Virus record (IMG/VR): IMGVR_UViG_3300012001_000010
Span: 1 to 64,000 of that record
Length of the DNA: 64,000 nucleotides
Strand: one strand, 5' to 3'
Source: a virus
The first letter of the stretch is position 1. Every line of letters begins with the position of its first letter. The position numbers and the translations under genes were made by a program. This document shows positions 16,849-25,492 of this stretch, piece after piece. A model generated the notes under the pieces. It was given only the letters and a program-made list of their open reading frames with translations, was not told the DNA's origin and made no database searches.

Positions 16849-16904
16849 TGGATCGTCCGCCCTTGTTTTTCCCTTGGGTATTTCTCTTGAGGGGGATTCA
16901 TGCG

Positions 16905-17297
16905 ATGGCGAAAAAGACGGTCCCGAAGGTTAGGGCAATCCCGAAGGGATTAGCCCGAGCGTTGATCGAGCGTAAGGCGAGCGCTGATTCTGAGGCGCTG
17001 CTTAATGACCTGATCGACGTTTGGGGTGGGACTCGTCGCCTCGCGTTGGATATCCACGGCGAGTTCCAGAAGGCGGCAGCGGGCGGCATGACCCGGCAGC
17101 GCATTCTGGAAATGATGCAGCGGCTCATCATGAACAACACGAATCACGAGATTGGCCGGTCTGCCCGCCCTTCGGACTTGACCGATGATGAGCTTGAAAC
17201 TGTGGCGATGTCTTACATGAAAAAGGTCTCGGGCCATGCCGAAACAACCGATATCCCCGATCCCGGACCCCCTTCCCCGGAGGAGGGGGAGTGGTAA
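16905..17297 (+). CDS. Terminase small subunit candidate
   Basis: 130 aa from the ATG at 16905 (GAGGGGG upstream). Lys-rich N terminus, then predicted helices (SEALLNDLIDVWGGTRRLALDIH, with a helix-turn-helix-like MTRQRILEMMQRLIMNN). It directly precedes and overlaps the large terminase by 62 bases if that starts at 17236. Size, helical content and position fit the DNA-recognition subunit. No family motif is clear. Confidence 0.5.
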   Translation: MAKKTVPKVRAIPKGLARALIERKASADSEALLNDLIDVWGGTRRLALDIHGEFQKAAAGGMTRQRILEMMQRLIMNNTNHEIGRSARPSDLTDDELETVAMSYMKKVSGHAETTDIPDPGPPSPEEGEW

Positions 17298-20079
17298 GCG
17301 GGTTATCACTGGGTCGGTCGCGCCGATCATGTCGCCTCGGGACATCTACCGGCTCACGAACCCGATCCTCGACGACGAGCTTGACGACATTAGGGCGAGC
17401 ATCCCTCCTGTCTTTGACGACCCGACCCGTCTAACCGTCGTCGAGAGTGAGGAGCTTAAGGGCGTCCTGTACGAGCTTGCCTCGCGACAGAGCGAGTCGC
17501 TGAAGATATTCCAGCCGATGATTGAGCAGGAGCGGTTCTTCGCTTCGGACTCTTCGGAGCGGATCGCGCTCGGCGGTAATCGCGGCGGCAAGACTACGGC
17601 GACGGTGATCGAGATCGCCAGGGCGGTGACGGGGCAAGACCCGCACGACAAATACCCCAAGACTGATGGCCGCTGTATTCTCGTCGGCAAAGACTTGACG
17701 CATTGCTCGAAGGTGTTTTATCAAAAACTCTTCAAGGCGGGTGCGTTCAAGATCATCAAGGATGAATTGACAGAGGAATGGCGTACATACAACCCGAACG
17801 ATCCCGCCGACAAGGCTCGGGCGCATGAGGCGAAGAAAGCTCCAGCTTTGATCCCGTCGCGGTTTTATGACTTTAAGAAGATCGCATGGGAAAATAAAAA
17901 GGATGAAATCCCTAAGACGATCCCGTTAAAGAACGGCTGGACTATCCACTGCTTTTCGTCGCTCGGTGCCCCGCCGCAGGGGTGGAATGTGGATATGGTC
18001 GCGTTCGACGAGGAGATCGAGCATCCCTTGTGGTATCCCGAGATGTCGGCCCGGCTCCTGGACAACCGCGTTGAAGACCCGGTGACAGGAAAGGTTCGAT
18101 CGGGGAAGTTCCTCTGGTCGGCCACGCCACAGGCCGGGACTCAGCAACTCTACGACCTTAAGGTGCGCGGCGACGAACTGATCGGCGATCCTTCTCCGGC
18201 GATCCAGATTTTCGAGTTCGGCATGTTAGACAACCAATGGGTGTCAGACACAGCCAAAGCCGAGTTCATCGCAAAGTTCCGCGACAATGAGGACGAGATT
18301 AACGTCCGTGTCTACGGCAAGTTCGCGCTGTTAGGTACCCGAGTCTACAGCGAGTTTATGCCGAAGGGCGTTCATGGGATGGCTGACATGCCGATCCCGG
18401 AGGACTGGACGAGCTACGCGATCATCGACCCAGGCAGACAGGTTTGCGCAGTCCTATTTATCGCGGTCCCACCTCCTCACAGCGAATGGGCTGGTCGGAA
18501 GATTGTCTACGACGAGCTTTACATAAAGAAATGTAACGCTAAGATATTCGCCGAGACGTTTGTGCGAAGAGTTAATGGTAGGCCGATCGAATACGCAATC
18601 ATTGACCATCGCGCGGGACGAATCACAGAGATTGGGTCGGGCTTGACTCACGAGGAACAATACTCGCGGGCGCTCAAGGAGGCGAACTTTAAGTTCGAGA
18701 AGGGCGGCACGACGTTCGTGTGGTCGAGCGACGACGTTAAGGCGGGGATCGAATCGGTGCGGAACGCCTTACACATCATTGATGGGCGCAGCGAGCTTGT
18801 TGTGATCCCCGACAAGACGAAACACTTGCTCTGGGAGATCGAGCGGTATAGCTACCGTAAGCTCCCGAGCGGCGTCGTTACCGACGAACCGATCAAGCTA
18901 AACGACCATGCGTGCTTTGTCGCCGGGACTCAAGTTCTCACCAAGAGGGGCCAATTGGCGATCGAGCTTGTCCGTGTCGGCGATATGGCGTGGACAAGGG
19001 GTGGATGGAGGAAGGTCGTGGACGCGGCCTGTACGGCTCGCAACGCGAAGGTTATGCGGGTGGAGTTCAGCGACGGTCGATCTTTGACCGGAACGTCAAA
19101 TCATCCAATATTCGTTGATGGCGTTGGGTACATATCCCTTGGTGAGTTGCGTCAAGGCGACGTGCTCGTGAATCCTTCGGGAGATATCCAATGCCGGGAC
19201 CAGTCGCAAAGAAAAGTATCGCGATCATCCATAACGGGATCACTTTCAGGAGATACCCGGATTCGCCGCGAAGGAGCGATCGTGTCTATTTCAAGCCGCC
19301 AACTCGATTGTCGGCACAAGGGGTCGGTCGCTTGCATCAGGAGGTATGGAAAGACGCGAACGGCCCGATTCCTGAAGGATTCCACATCCACCACGTTGAC
19401 GAGAATCCGCTCAATAATTCGATCGAGAATCTTGAGTGCAAGCCTGAATCCGAGCATTTATCAGATCACAACCGGAACGTATCCGCTGAACGATCCGATA
19501 ATCGTCTCGTTCAGCTTGAGCGGATTCGGCCACTTTCCGCCGACTGGCACTCATCCAAGGAAGGAACCGATTGGCACAGTAAAAACTCGATCTCTATGTG
19601 GAAGAATCGGGAATTTTCTGAGCGAAAGTGCGATCACTGCGGCGAGTCATATTCGTCTCGCGATCGCAAGGCTGCGGGGTTCTGCTCGAACAAATGCAAG
19701 TCGGCCGCTCGCCGAGCTTCCGGCGTCGATAACGTCACTCGACCTTGCGGGGTTTGCGGAAAGCCATTCTCAGTCAACAGATATTCAAAGGTCCGACACT
19801 GTTCCCTGTCATGTGGTGTCCGTTCACACCGAAGCGGGCCGTCATCCGGTTTACAACCTAACGGTATCGGATCGGCATGAGTATTTCGCGAACGGAATTC
19901 TCGTGTCGAATTGCGATTGCCTACGTTACGCCTGCATGGCAAAACTCCGATATGTTCGACCGAGGAAGCGGAAGGAAAAGCCGGGATACACGACGGTTTG
20001 CCTCGAACGGAAGAAGCAGCGGGCGAAGGAGAAGGCGAAAGAGGAATCGGGCTGGGGAGGCTCCTATAAAGTTGGGTAA
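17236..20079 (+). CDS. Terminase large subunit with intein
   Basis: This 947-aa precursor (about 614 aa after splicing) is the ATP-driven DNA-packaging motor and nuclease. The ATPase has Walker A GGNRGGKT, Walker B VDMVAFDEEI and coupling FLWSATPQ. The nuclease part has AIIDPGR, IIDHRAG and the C-terminal LNDHA|CDCLRYA, where the last Asp is catalytic. The intein at residues 560-892 splits this last motif. The start is uncertain: 17236 overlaps the small subunit, while ATG 17329 lies 31 bases after its stop, and neither has a strong binding site. The C terminus is Lys-rich. Confidence 0.9.
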   Translation: MPKQPISPIPDPLPRRRGSGKRVITGSVAPIMSPRDIYRLTNPILDDELDDIRASIPPVFDDPTRLTVVESEELKGVLYELASRQSESLKIFQPMIEQERFFASDSSERIALGGNRGGKTTATVIEIARAVTGQDPHDKYPKTDGRCILVGKDLTHCSKVFYQKLFKAGAFKIIKDELTEEWRTYNPNDPADKARAHEAKKAPALIPSRFYDFKKIAWENKKDEIPKTIPLKNGWTIHCFSSLGAPPQGWNVDMVAFDEEIEHPLWYPEMSARLLDNRVEDPVTGKVRSGKFLWSATPQAGTQQLYDLKVRGDELIGDPSPAIQIFEFGMLDNQWVSDTAKAEFIAKFRDNEDEINVRVYGKFALLGTRVYSEFMPKGVHGMADMPIPEDWTSYAIIDPGRQVCAVLFIAVPPPHSEWAGRKIVYDELYIKKCNAKIFAETFVRRVNGRPIEYAIIDHRAGRITEIGSGLTHEEQYSRALKEANFKFEKGGTTFVWSSDDVKAGIESVRNALHIIDGRSELVVIPDKTKHLLWEIERYSYRKLPSGVVTDEPIKLNDHACFVAGTQVLTKRGQLAIELVRVGDMAWTRGGWRKVVDAACTARNAKVMRVEFSDGRSLTGTSNHPIFVDGVGYISLGELRQGDVLVNPSGDIQCRDQSQRKVSRSSITGSLSGDTRIRREGAIVSISSRQLDCRHKGSVACIRRYGKTRTARFLKDSTSTTLTRIRSIIRSRILSASLNPSIYQITTGTYPLNDPIIVSFSLSGFGHFPPTGTHPRKEPIGTVKTRSLCGRIGNFLSESAITAASHIRLAIARLRGSARTNASRPLAELPASITSLDLAGFAESHSQSTDIQRSDTVPCHVVSVHTEAGRHPVYNLTVSDRHEYFANGILVSNCDCLRYACMAKLRYVRPRKRKEKPGYTTVCLERKKQRAKEKAKEESGWGGSYKVG
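18913..19911 (+). other. Intein in the terminase nuclease motif
   Basis: This 333-residue intein starts at Cys560 (CFVAGTQVLTKRGQ) and ends YFANGILVSN before a Cys +1 residue. The block B motif (SLTGTSNHPIFV, TxxH) and the C-terminal block (VYNLTVSDRHEYF) are intact. In the splicing frame the central ~210 residues are Ser/Arg/Thr-rich and look like a non-functional reading. Instead an HNH endonuclease gene is encoded in another frame of the same DNA (19191-19880). Confidence 0.88.
19191..19880 (+). CDS. HNH homing endonuclease nested out-of-frame in the intein
   Basis: 229 aa, in a frame shifted by -1 (+2) from the terminase/intein frame and wholly inside the intein. It has its own ATG with GGGAGA about 6 bases upstream. 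An HNH core is clear near residues 72-90 (HIHHVDENPLNNSIENLE). Two zinc-ribbon modules follow: CDHCGESY...FCSNKC and CGVCGKPF...HCSLSC. An N-terminal GRLHQEVWKDANG helix precedes the core, as in HNH_3 proteins. It probably cuts intein-free terminase alleles and so spreads the intein. Its stop lies just before the C-terminal splicing block. Confidence 0.85.
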   Translation: MPGPVAKKSIAIIHNGITFRRYPDSPRRSDRVYFKPPTRLSAQGVGRLHQEVWKDANGPIPEGFHIHHVDENPLNNSIENLECKPESEHLSDHNRNVSAERSDNRLVQLERIRPLSADWHSSKEGTDWHSKNSISMWKNREFSERKCDHCGESYSSRDRKAAGFCSNKCKSAARRASGVDNVTRPCGVCGKPFSVNRYSKVRHCSLSCGVRSHRSGPSSGLQPNGIGSA

Positions 20080-20136
20080 ATCTCAGGGACGCCCGACGTG
20101 GCCACGATAAACCGTTCGACTCCCTGGAGAGACCCA

Positions 20137-20478
20137 ATGAGTACCGCTTCCATCTCGTCCGCGACTTCCACAGGCCCCCCGAACCCGTTTAATCGCAACG
20201 AATTACTGTCCATCGCGCTGATCGCCGCGTGCTTGATCGTCCTGATCTTCGGGATGAAGCTCTACTTCGACACCGAGGCGAAGGTGGTCCCACACGCCCC
20301 TTTGGTCGTCGCGCCCGACAAGTCCGCGACTTGCCCGTGCAAGACGCCTGCTCCGGCCTATGCTAAGCCGTTCCGGGTGACTTGCCCTCATTGCCGGTTC
20401 GACCTCACGGTCATGCCGCCGAACACCGGCGAGTTCGGCGCGGTCGCCAAGACGGGCAATGGACAACCCCTCAAGTAA
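20137..20478 (+). CDS. Small membrane protein with CPC/CPHC motif
   Basis: 113 aa from ATG 20137 (GGAGAG upstream). A disordered Ser/Thr/Pro N terminus is followed by one transmembrane helix at about residues 24-44 (LLSIALIAACLIVLIFGM). Two Cys pairs (CPC at ~67-69, CPHC at ~82-85) could bind a metal. It lies between the terminase and portal genes. Function is unknown. Confidence 0.6.
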   Translation: MSTASISSATSTGPPNPFNRNELLSIALIAACLIVLIFGMKLYFDTEAKVVPHAPLVVAPDKSATCPCKTPAPAYAKPFRVTCPHCRFDLTVMPPNTGEFGAVAKTGNGQPLK

Positions 20479-20516
20479 CGCACATTCCATCATTATTCTC
20501 GATCGAGGACTCAAGC

Positions 20517-20858
20517 ATGCCGCCCGTTGCCAAGAAACCTGTCCCGCCTTATGTGATGCCCGTTCCGCCCGCGATGGTTGTGTGGCGTAACGCCCCAGGA
20601 GGCGAGCCGAACTACGCGGCCGTCACCAGGCTCGGCAAGTCGGCGATTAGTGTGATGATCTTCGCGCCCGAGTCGCGGGTCGGGACGCCGAAGGATGGTG
20701 TCCGGCACATTAGCGACCCGCTCAATGCCAATCAAGGATTGTCTGACAGTGGTGTATGGGAATTCACCGAGGAGAGTAAGCAATTGCGGATTCTCCAGGA
20801 TCGTTTCGTCCCAGGCCCCGACGGCAGCGTCAAGCCGATGCCCCACGAAACCAAGTAA
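20517..20858 (+). CDS. Hypothetical protein upstream of portal
   Basis: 113 aa from ATG 20517 (GAGGA upstream). Proline-rich start (PPVAKKPVPPYVMPVPPAM), then a beta-rich, acidic body (GVWEFTEESKQLRIL). A head-associated protein is possible from its place just before the portal gene, but no family is recognised. Confidence 0.6.
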   Translation: MPPVAKKPVPPYVMPVPPAMVVWRNAPGGEPNYAAVTRLGKSAISVMIFAPESRVGTPKDGVRHISDPLNANQGLSDSGVWEFTEESKQLRILQDRFVPGPDGSVKPMPHETK

Positions 20859-20870
20859 GCGAGGCCAGCC

Positions 20871-22841
20871 GTGCGTGATTCCTACGATGAGTCTGAAATA
20901 GACCCAGTGTTTAGAACTGTAGTCGCGCATTGGCTCACAAAAATTCAACATGCCAGGGATCATAAGCGCAAGGTGTTCCAGGAAGCGGCCGACGAGTGTA
21001 TGGGGTTCTATAACGGGCCGAAGTCGTGGCAGGACGTGACCGGTGGGACTCTCGGGGTCGATAACTCTTCGGATATCGCCGACCCGACTTTTAAGGTGTC
21101 AGTCAATAAGACTTTTGAATTCGTCACGATTTTCGGACCCGCCCTTTATTACGAGAACCCGGTTCGCACAGTTAAGCCAAGGATGCCGGTTATCATCCCG
21201 CCCGAATTCTTTGGGCAGGACATCATGACCTATAACGCCCTTGTCCAGCAGGAGAACACGCGGGTCCAGACCGATGGCCTTCGCTCGACATTGATCGAGG
21301 CGATGTTGAACTGGACTCCAAGTGAATTTCTGCTCGGGACCGAGGCCCGATCGGCGATCGACGAGGCACTTATCAAGGGTCGCGGTTGCCTCTGGACCGA
21401 ACTCTACAGCCCGCCCGGCACCGACATGAAAGTCGTGCGGTCGCTCTATGACTCGACCGACAACCTCATGGTCGATCCCGACGCAACGAGCTTCAAGAAG
21501 GCCCTCTGGGTCGCGAAGAAGTGCGTCCATCCGGTCTGGCAGGTTGAGAGAGACTTTGGATTGAGGGTGGGTTCGCTCAAGGGGAACCTTGAAAGCCAGG
21601 CGAAACAGGCCGATGTCGATACGAGCGATGACATGCTCTACGACCGCAAACGCGGCTTCACGAACGACCTCCTTATCTACTGGAAAATCTACAGCAAGAT
21701 GGGTATCGGTGGCAGACTCCAGGGTATCCGCAAGGACTTGCGCGGGCCTCTGGAGATGTTCGGCGATTACTCTTATATCTGCGTGGCCGAGAACACGCCA
21801 TTTCCGCTCAACCTCTCGCCCGACGACACGAACGACCCGCAATTTATGGCCGACCCGCAGGCTGTGTTCGCTAAGGTTGCGTGGCCGACCCCTTATTGGG
21901 GCCAGGATGAATTCCCGGTCAGCGTGCTCGACTTTCATACGATTCACCAATCGCCGTGGCCGCTCCCGCACCTTAAGGCGGGCATGGGCGAACTCAAGTT
22001 CCTCAACTGGTGTACCTCTTTCCTCATGGGGAAGATCAGGAATACCACTCGCGACTTCATCGCGATCAAGAAAGAGGCTGGCGAGGAGATCAAGACGAAC
22101 ATCCTCGAAGGCAAGGACTTGACACTCCTTGAACTTGAATCGACGCACGGCACGATCTCCGAACTCGTCCAGTTCCTACAGCATCCCGAAGTCAACGGGG
22201 ACATCTGGAAGATGATCGCGGCGGTCGAAGAGAATTTCGACAAGCGGGTCGGCCTCACGGAACTCATGTACGGCAATCAAGGGGCGACCCAAATTAGGTC
22301 CGCGTCTGAAGCCAAGATGCGCAATCAAAATATGAACGTGCGGCCCGACGACATGCGTAAGCAGGTCGAGGCGTGGATGAGCCTTGTCGCCGGTAAAGAG
22401 GCATTGTGTTCGCGATACCATCTGGTCTCGGCGGATATCCAGCCCGTCTTGGGCCAGATGGCGGCGTGGGCTTGGACTCAGTTCGTGTCGACCAGGGACA
22501 TTAATATCGCCTGCCGACAGTTGGAGTACCGGATCGAGGCGGGTTCGACCGCTAGGCCGAATAAGGATTGGGAAGTCCAGACGATGAGTGATGCGTTCAC
22601 GAGCCTTGCTCCCGTACTTCAAGCTTATTCCCAGCAGACGATGGACGTGATGCCCCTGAATAATCTCCTCAGCGACTACGCTAAATCGCTCGATCTCGAC
22701 CCGGCTCGATACCAGTTGCGGATGCCGATGCCGCCGCAGGCCCCGCCTGGACAGGGCGACCCGAACGCGCAAGGCGGCGACCCGAACGCACAAGCCGGTC
22801 ATCAATCTCAGGCTACGAGTAACGTCCCGCCTCCCGGTTAA
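20871..22841 (+). CDS. Portal protein
   Basis: 656 aa starting at a GTG with GAGG upstream. Length, position after the terminase, and sequence character fit the portal ring protein through which DNA enters and leaves the head: an N-terminal helical region with GFYNGPKSWQDV; conserved VNKTFEFVTIFGPALYYENPV; LVDPDATSF-like; and a long helical stem (FDKRVGLTELMYGNQGATQIRS). The C terminus is Pro/Gln/Gly-rich with DPNAQGG repeats. It is followed by terminator copy 4. Confidence 0.8.
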   Translation: MRDSYDESEIDPVFRTVVAHWLTKIQHARDHKRKVFQEAADECMGFYNGPKSWQDVTGGTLGVDNSSDIADPTFKVSVNKTFEFVTIFGPALYYENPVRTVKPRMPVIIPPEFFGQDIMTYNALVQQENTRVQTDGLRSTLIEAMLNWTPSEFLLGTEARSAIDEALIKGRGCLWTELYSPPGTDMKVVRSLYDSTDNLMVDPDATSFKKALWVAKKCVHPVWQVERDFGLRVGSLKGNLESQAKQADVDTSDDMLYDRKRGFTNDLLIYWKIYSKMGIGGRLQGIRKDLRGPLEMFGDYSYICVAENTPFPLNLSPDDTNDPQFMADPQAVFAKVAWPTPYWGQDEFPVSVLDFHTIHQSPWPLPHLKAGMGELKFLNWCTSFLMGKIRNTTRDFIAIKKEAGEEIKTNILEGKDLTLLELESTHGTISELVQFLQHPEVNGDIWKMIAAVEENFDKRVGLTELMYGNQGATQIRSASEAKMRNQNMNVRPDDMRKQVEAWMSLVAGKEALCSRYHLVSADIQPVLGQMAAWAWTQFVSTRDINIACRQLEYRIEAGSTARPNKDWEVQTMSDAFTSLAPVLQAYSQQTMDVMPLNNLLSDYAKSLDLDPARYQLRMPMPPQAPPGQGDPNAQGGDPNAQAGHQSQATSNVPPPG

Positions 22842-22855
22842 TTTTATCTCGACCA

Positions 22856-22886
22856 AAAGGCAAAGCTCATTATGACCTTTGCCTTT
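22856..22886. terminator. 31-bp palindromic terminator, copy 4
   Basis: Perfect copy with centre CTCATTATGAC, 15 bases after the portal stop and 27 bases before the next start. Placed inside the virion block, it should lower read-through between packaging and downstream genes or end antisense transcripts. Confidence 0.7.
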
Positions 22887-22912
22887 TAACCACCACATGA
22901 AGAGAAGAATCC

Positions 22913-23530
22913 ATGCAAGCCTATATCGTACTGCCAGATGGACGACTGGAAGCTATCGCGTCAGAATTGATCCCGCCCGACGTGGCGTTGTCGCCGATCG
23001 TCTTTCCGGTCATCTCACAGGATATCGTCGCGCAAGCACGCTACGAGAACATGCGTCTCGCCGGTGAATCTCACAAGATGGCCGAAGTGCTCGCATGCCG
23101 AAGCTTCCCAGGCGTCAAGTCGGACGCGATCTTCAACGAGGGGAAATTCTCGTCAAGTTCGGGCAAGGTCGGGATCGAGCAGGAATGGCTCTCGAAGCAG
23201 GCCGAGGACGTTGGGGTCTCGACGACGGGGAAGTGGTATTGCCGTGGCCTCGCGAGCTTCCCAGGCGACCCGACCGCGTGGGTCGACAGTCGCGGCGACG
23301 TGCTCAGGATCGCCAAGGAGAAGAATATGACCGTCCACGGTTACGTCGAGCATCAGGGTTACGAGACTGATGGCGGCGGCGACACGGTGATCGGCGACGA
23401 CATTATCGAGAATGAGTGCCTCGATATCTTCGACTCGAATCCCGGAATCGACCAGGAGCAGGTCCGCGAGGAAGTGTATAAGCTCCGCACTGGGGCCGTT
23501 GACCCTAACCCGCTGCTCGTCGAGGATTGA
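22913..23530 (+). CDS. Hypothetical virion-region protein
   Basis: 205 aa. An AGAGAAG-like site precedes the ATG. Notable segments are SFPGVKSDAIFNEGKFSSS, GKWYCRGLASFPGDP and DRNAW-like TAWVDSRGD. No capsid, scaffold or protease motif is evident. Its place between portal and adaptor is where a capsid or scaffold gene often sits, so a head role should be considered. It is acidic at the C terminus. Confidence 0.6.
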   Translation: MQAYIVLPDGRLEAIASELIPPDVALSPIVFPVISQDIVAQARYENMRLAGESHKMAEVLACRSFPGVKSDAIFNEGKFSSSSGKVGIEQEWLSKQAEDVGVSTTGKWYCRGLASFPGDPTAWVDSRGDVLRIAKEKNMTVHGYVEHQGYETDGGGDTVIGDDIIENECLDIFDSNPGIDQEQVREEVYKLRTGAVDPNPLLVED

Positions 23531-23534
23531 GATT

Positions 23535-23651
23535 ATGTACGGATACACGTTAGTCCTAGGGATATGCTTCTTTTGGGTCATCTTCGCACCGTTGACGCTT
23601 GCGATGACCGAGTGGCTCTTGGGAATCGGCGATAAGGGGGACTGGAGATGA
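23535..23651 (+). CDS. Small membrane peptide
   Basis: 38 aa from ATG 23535, with AGGA upstream and a 4-base overlap (ATGA) with the adaptor gene. Nearly the whole N-terminal half is one transmembrane helix (YTLVLGICFFWVIFAPLTLA). It could be an inner-membrane or virion peptide. Translational coupling supports expression. Confidence 0.5.
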   Translation: MYGYTLVLGICFFWVIFAPLTLAMTEWLLGIGDKGDWR

Positions 23652-24865
23652 TCTCGCAGACGACCTTCCAAGACTTGATCGACCACGGGATTGATTATCT
23701 CGGGTCGAACCCGTCGAGCAACGCCCAGCGGGATTGCGTCCGCGCGGCCCTCGAAGCTTACCGAGACCTCGCGAACGCATTCAACTGGACCTATCTCTAC
23801 ACCCACGGCCGAGTGATGACGAACGCGGCCTATGACGGGTCGCTTAATCTCGTCTTGCCGACCGTAAAATATCAGCAATCGACCGGCGCTTATCCTCTCA
23901 TGGTCACGTTGACCGGGGATATGTGGCCGGTGTGGGCGGGAGACGGTTCTTATATCAGGCTCGGCCTAGTCGATTCTAGCGGCAACACGACCCTCGTCAC
24001 CTATCGGGTGGCCCAGCGGGTCAGCGCGACCGTGCTGACGCTCACTCAGTCGTTAAACCCCGGTGCCGACATGCCAGCGGGCACGACGTTCATTCTCTAT
24101 CAAGACACACTCTTGTTGCCGAGCGACTATATCTCCCAGGATCAAGCCTTGTACGAGCGGAACTTCGGCGGGATGGATTACACTCATCCTCGTGAATGGC
24201 TTTATGAGAACAGGTATATCTTCGCGCAAGGGACTCCACTCTACTACACGATCACCGGCGACCCCCAGTATCCCGGCCGTCTCTGCCTCAAGGTGTTCCC
24301 GTGGCCGATCGAGACGAAGACGATTGATTTTGTCTACAAGCGCAGGCCACGCCCGCTCGTCCACATGCTCTATTCTTCGTCGGCCATGTCGGCGTCGATC
24401 ACGGCGGGGACTCAGATCGTAACAGGTGTCGGGACGACATTCACGCCAGCGATGGTTGGGTCTGTGATTCGTATCGCTTCGGGCGGAACGACGGCCCCGT
24501 CATCGCTCATTATGGGCGAAGGCCGAGTTATCCTCGAATCGGTCATCACGACTTACGTCTCGGCGACGAGCGTGACGATCTCCGACGTGGCTGACATCAC
24601 CTATGCGGCTTGCCCGTTCACGATCAGCGATTCGGTCGATATCGAGCAGGGGGCGATGCTTAACGCCTTGCTCCGTGGGATCGAGAAACACTTAGGGATG
24701 AATCGCACACTGAAGGATAAGCCTTCGGCGATCAAGCAGTATGACTTGGCGCTATCGGAAGCGAAGTCGGCTGACTCACGGAGCTTCGCGGGACGATCGG
24801 CGGGCCAGCGTATCCCGGTTCGACTCAGGCTCAGGGATTACCCGTATACCTCGAACATCGAGTAA
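23648..24865 (+). CDS. Head-tail adaptor-like structural protein
   Basis: 405 aa. The N-terminal helices (FQDLIDHGIDYLG, RDCVRAALEAYRDLANAFNW) followed by a beta-rich part with LPSDYISQDQALYERN and LCLKVFPWPIETKTIDFVYKRRP are typical of P22 gp4/tail-tube-A-like adaptors that dock to the portal. A central Ser/Thr-rich beta stretch (ITAGTQIVTGVGTTFTPAM) is an insertion-like domain. A C-terminal helix bundle follows. It starts in an ATGA overlap with the small membrane gene. The role is inferred from fold-like pattern and order. Confidence 0.6.
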   Translation: MISQTTFQDLIDHGIDYLGSNPSSNAQRDCVRAALEAYRDLANAFNWTYLYTHGRVMTNAAYDGSLNLVLPTVKYQQSTGAYPLMVTLTGDMWPVWAGDGSYIRLGLVDSSGNTTLVTYRVAQRVSATVLTLTQSLNPGADMPAGTTFILYQDTLLLPSDYISQDQALYERNFGGMDYTHPREWLYENRYIFAQGTPLYYTITGDPQYPGRLCLKVFPWPIETKTIDFVYKRRPRPLVHMLYSSSAMSASITAGTQIVTGVGTTFTPAMVGSVIRIASGGTTAPSSLIMGEGRVILESVITTYVSATSVTISDVADITYAACPFTISDSVDIEQGAMLNALLRGIEKHLGMNRTLKDKPSAIKQYDLALSEAKSADSRSFAGRSAGQRIPVRLRLRDYPYTSNIE

Positions 24866-24868
24866 ATC

Positions 24869-25060
24869 ATGTCAACGCCGCGCGATGCCAAGAAGCCGGA
24901 TAGTCGGGTCGTGATCCGTGACTTTCCGGGATACCAGCCCAATGTCGACCCGCACGACATCCCTCCTGGTGTCGCGGTTATCCAAATTAACGCGATGAGT
25001 TGGAAGCCGGGCGAGCTTCGGGTTCGTCCCGGATATACCGCCGTTCAATTCGACCTCTAA
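24869..25060 (+). CDS. Short virion-region protein
   Basis: 63 aa. RDFPGYQPNVDPHDIPPGVA followed by KPGELRVRPGYTAV is like the N-terminal strand of P22 gp10/tail-nozzle type proteins (a DxPG...D...LPPGA...GxLxxRxG pattern). Here it is a separate gene, five kilobases upstream of the nozzle-like gene at 30090. It may be a small tail component or a split-off domain. Confidence 0.55.
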   Translation: MSTPRDAKKPDSRVVIRDFPGYQPNVDPHDIPPGVAVIQINAMSWKPGELRVRPGYTAVQFDL

Positions 25061-25074
25061 TGTGAGTCACGACG

Positions 25075-25482
25075 ATGAACCTCGGTCGATTCCAGCTTGG
25101 CCAGTTCGTGACATTGGGACTATCGACGGTCAACACTGTCGGCGTCCCGACCGCACCCGACGCGGCACCGATGGCGACAATCACGACTCCGGGTGTGGTT
25201 GCTGGTGCGCCATTTAAGCTCGCGATGAACGGTGGACCGCTCGCGTTCGCGCTGTCGATCCAACTCGGCTTAGCTTACGGCTTGGGTACATTTTCTGTGA
25301 CGTACACCTATTCTGTCAATGGTGCGGCTCTGACGGGCGGCGACACCTTCACGGTGATCGCGGGCGGCGATCCCGGTGGCGGTATCATCGCGATGGCCTA
25401 CTACGAGCGACCCGAGGCCGGATACGTGGTGACACAGTTGACCAGCGGGCGAATCGTCCAAGGTCGCAACCCGAGTTTATGA
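25075..25482 (+). CDS. Hypothetical structural protein
   Basis: 135 aa, beta-rich and Gly/Thr/Ala-rich (GVPTAPDAAPMATITTPG, FSVTYTYSVNG), no Cys. The character is that of a small virion decoration or fibre-associated protein. No family is recognised. Spacing to neighbours is about 10-15 bases on both sides, within the virion operon. Confidence 0.55.
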   Translation: MNLGRFQLGQFVTLGLSTVNTVGVPTAPDAAPMATITTPGVVAGAPFKLAMNGGPLAFALSIQLGLAYGLGTFSVTYTYSVNGAALTGGDTFTVIAGGDPGGGIIAMAYYERPEAGYVVTQLTSGRIVQGRNPSL

Positions 25483-25492
25483 GGAAACTACG

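Larger units (their letters stand above)
16301..16904. other. Divergent non-coding region, candidate origin/control region
   Basis: This gap separates minus-strand replication genes from plus-strand virion genes, and I see no gene in it. It holds repeat element 4 (16366-16405) and two terminator palindromes in opposite orientation (16452, 16818). A 9-bp dyad lies at 16512-16520/16543-16551 (TTTTCGCAT/ATGCGAAAA), AATTG-type pentamer repeats at 16590-16655, and a direct repeat of about 20 bp (GATCGTCCGCCCTTG plus T run) at 16746 and 16851. AT-rich repeats at a strand switch suggest a replication origin or a two-way control region. Confidence 0.5.
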
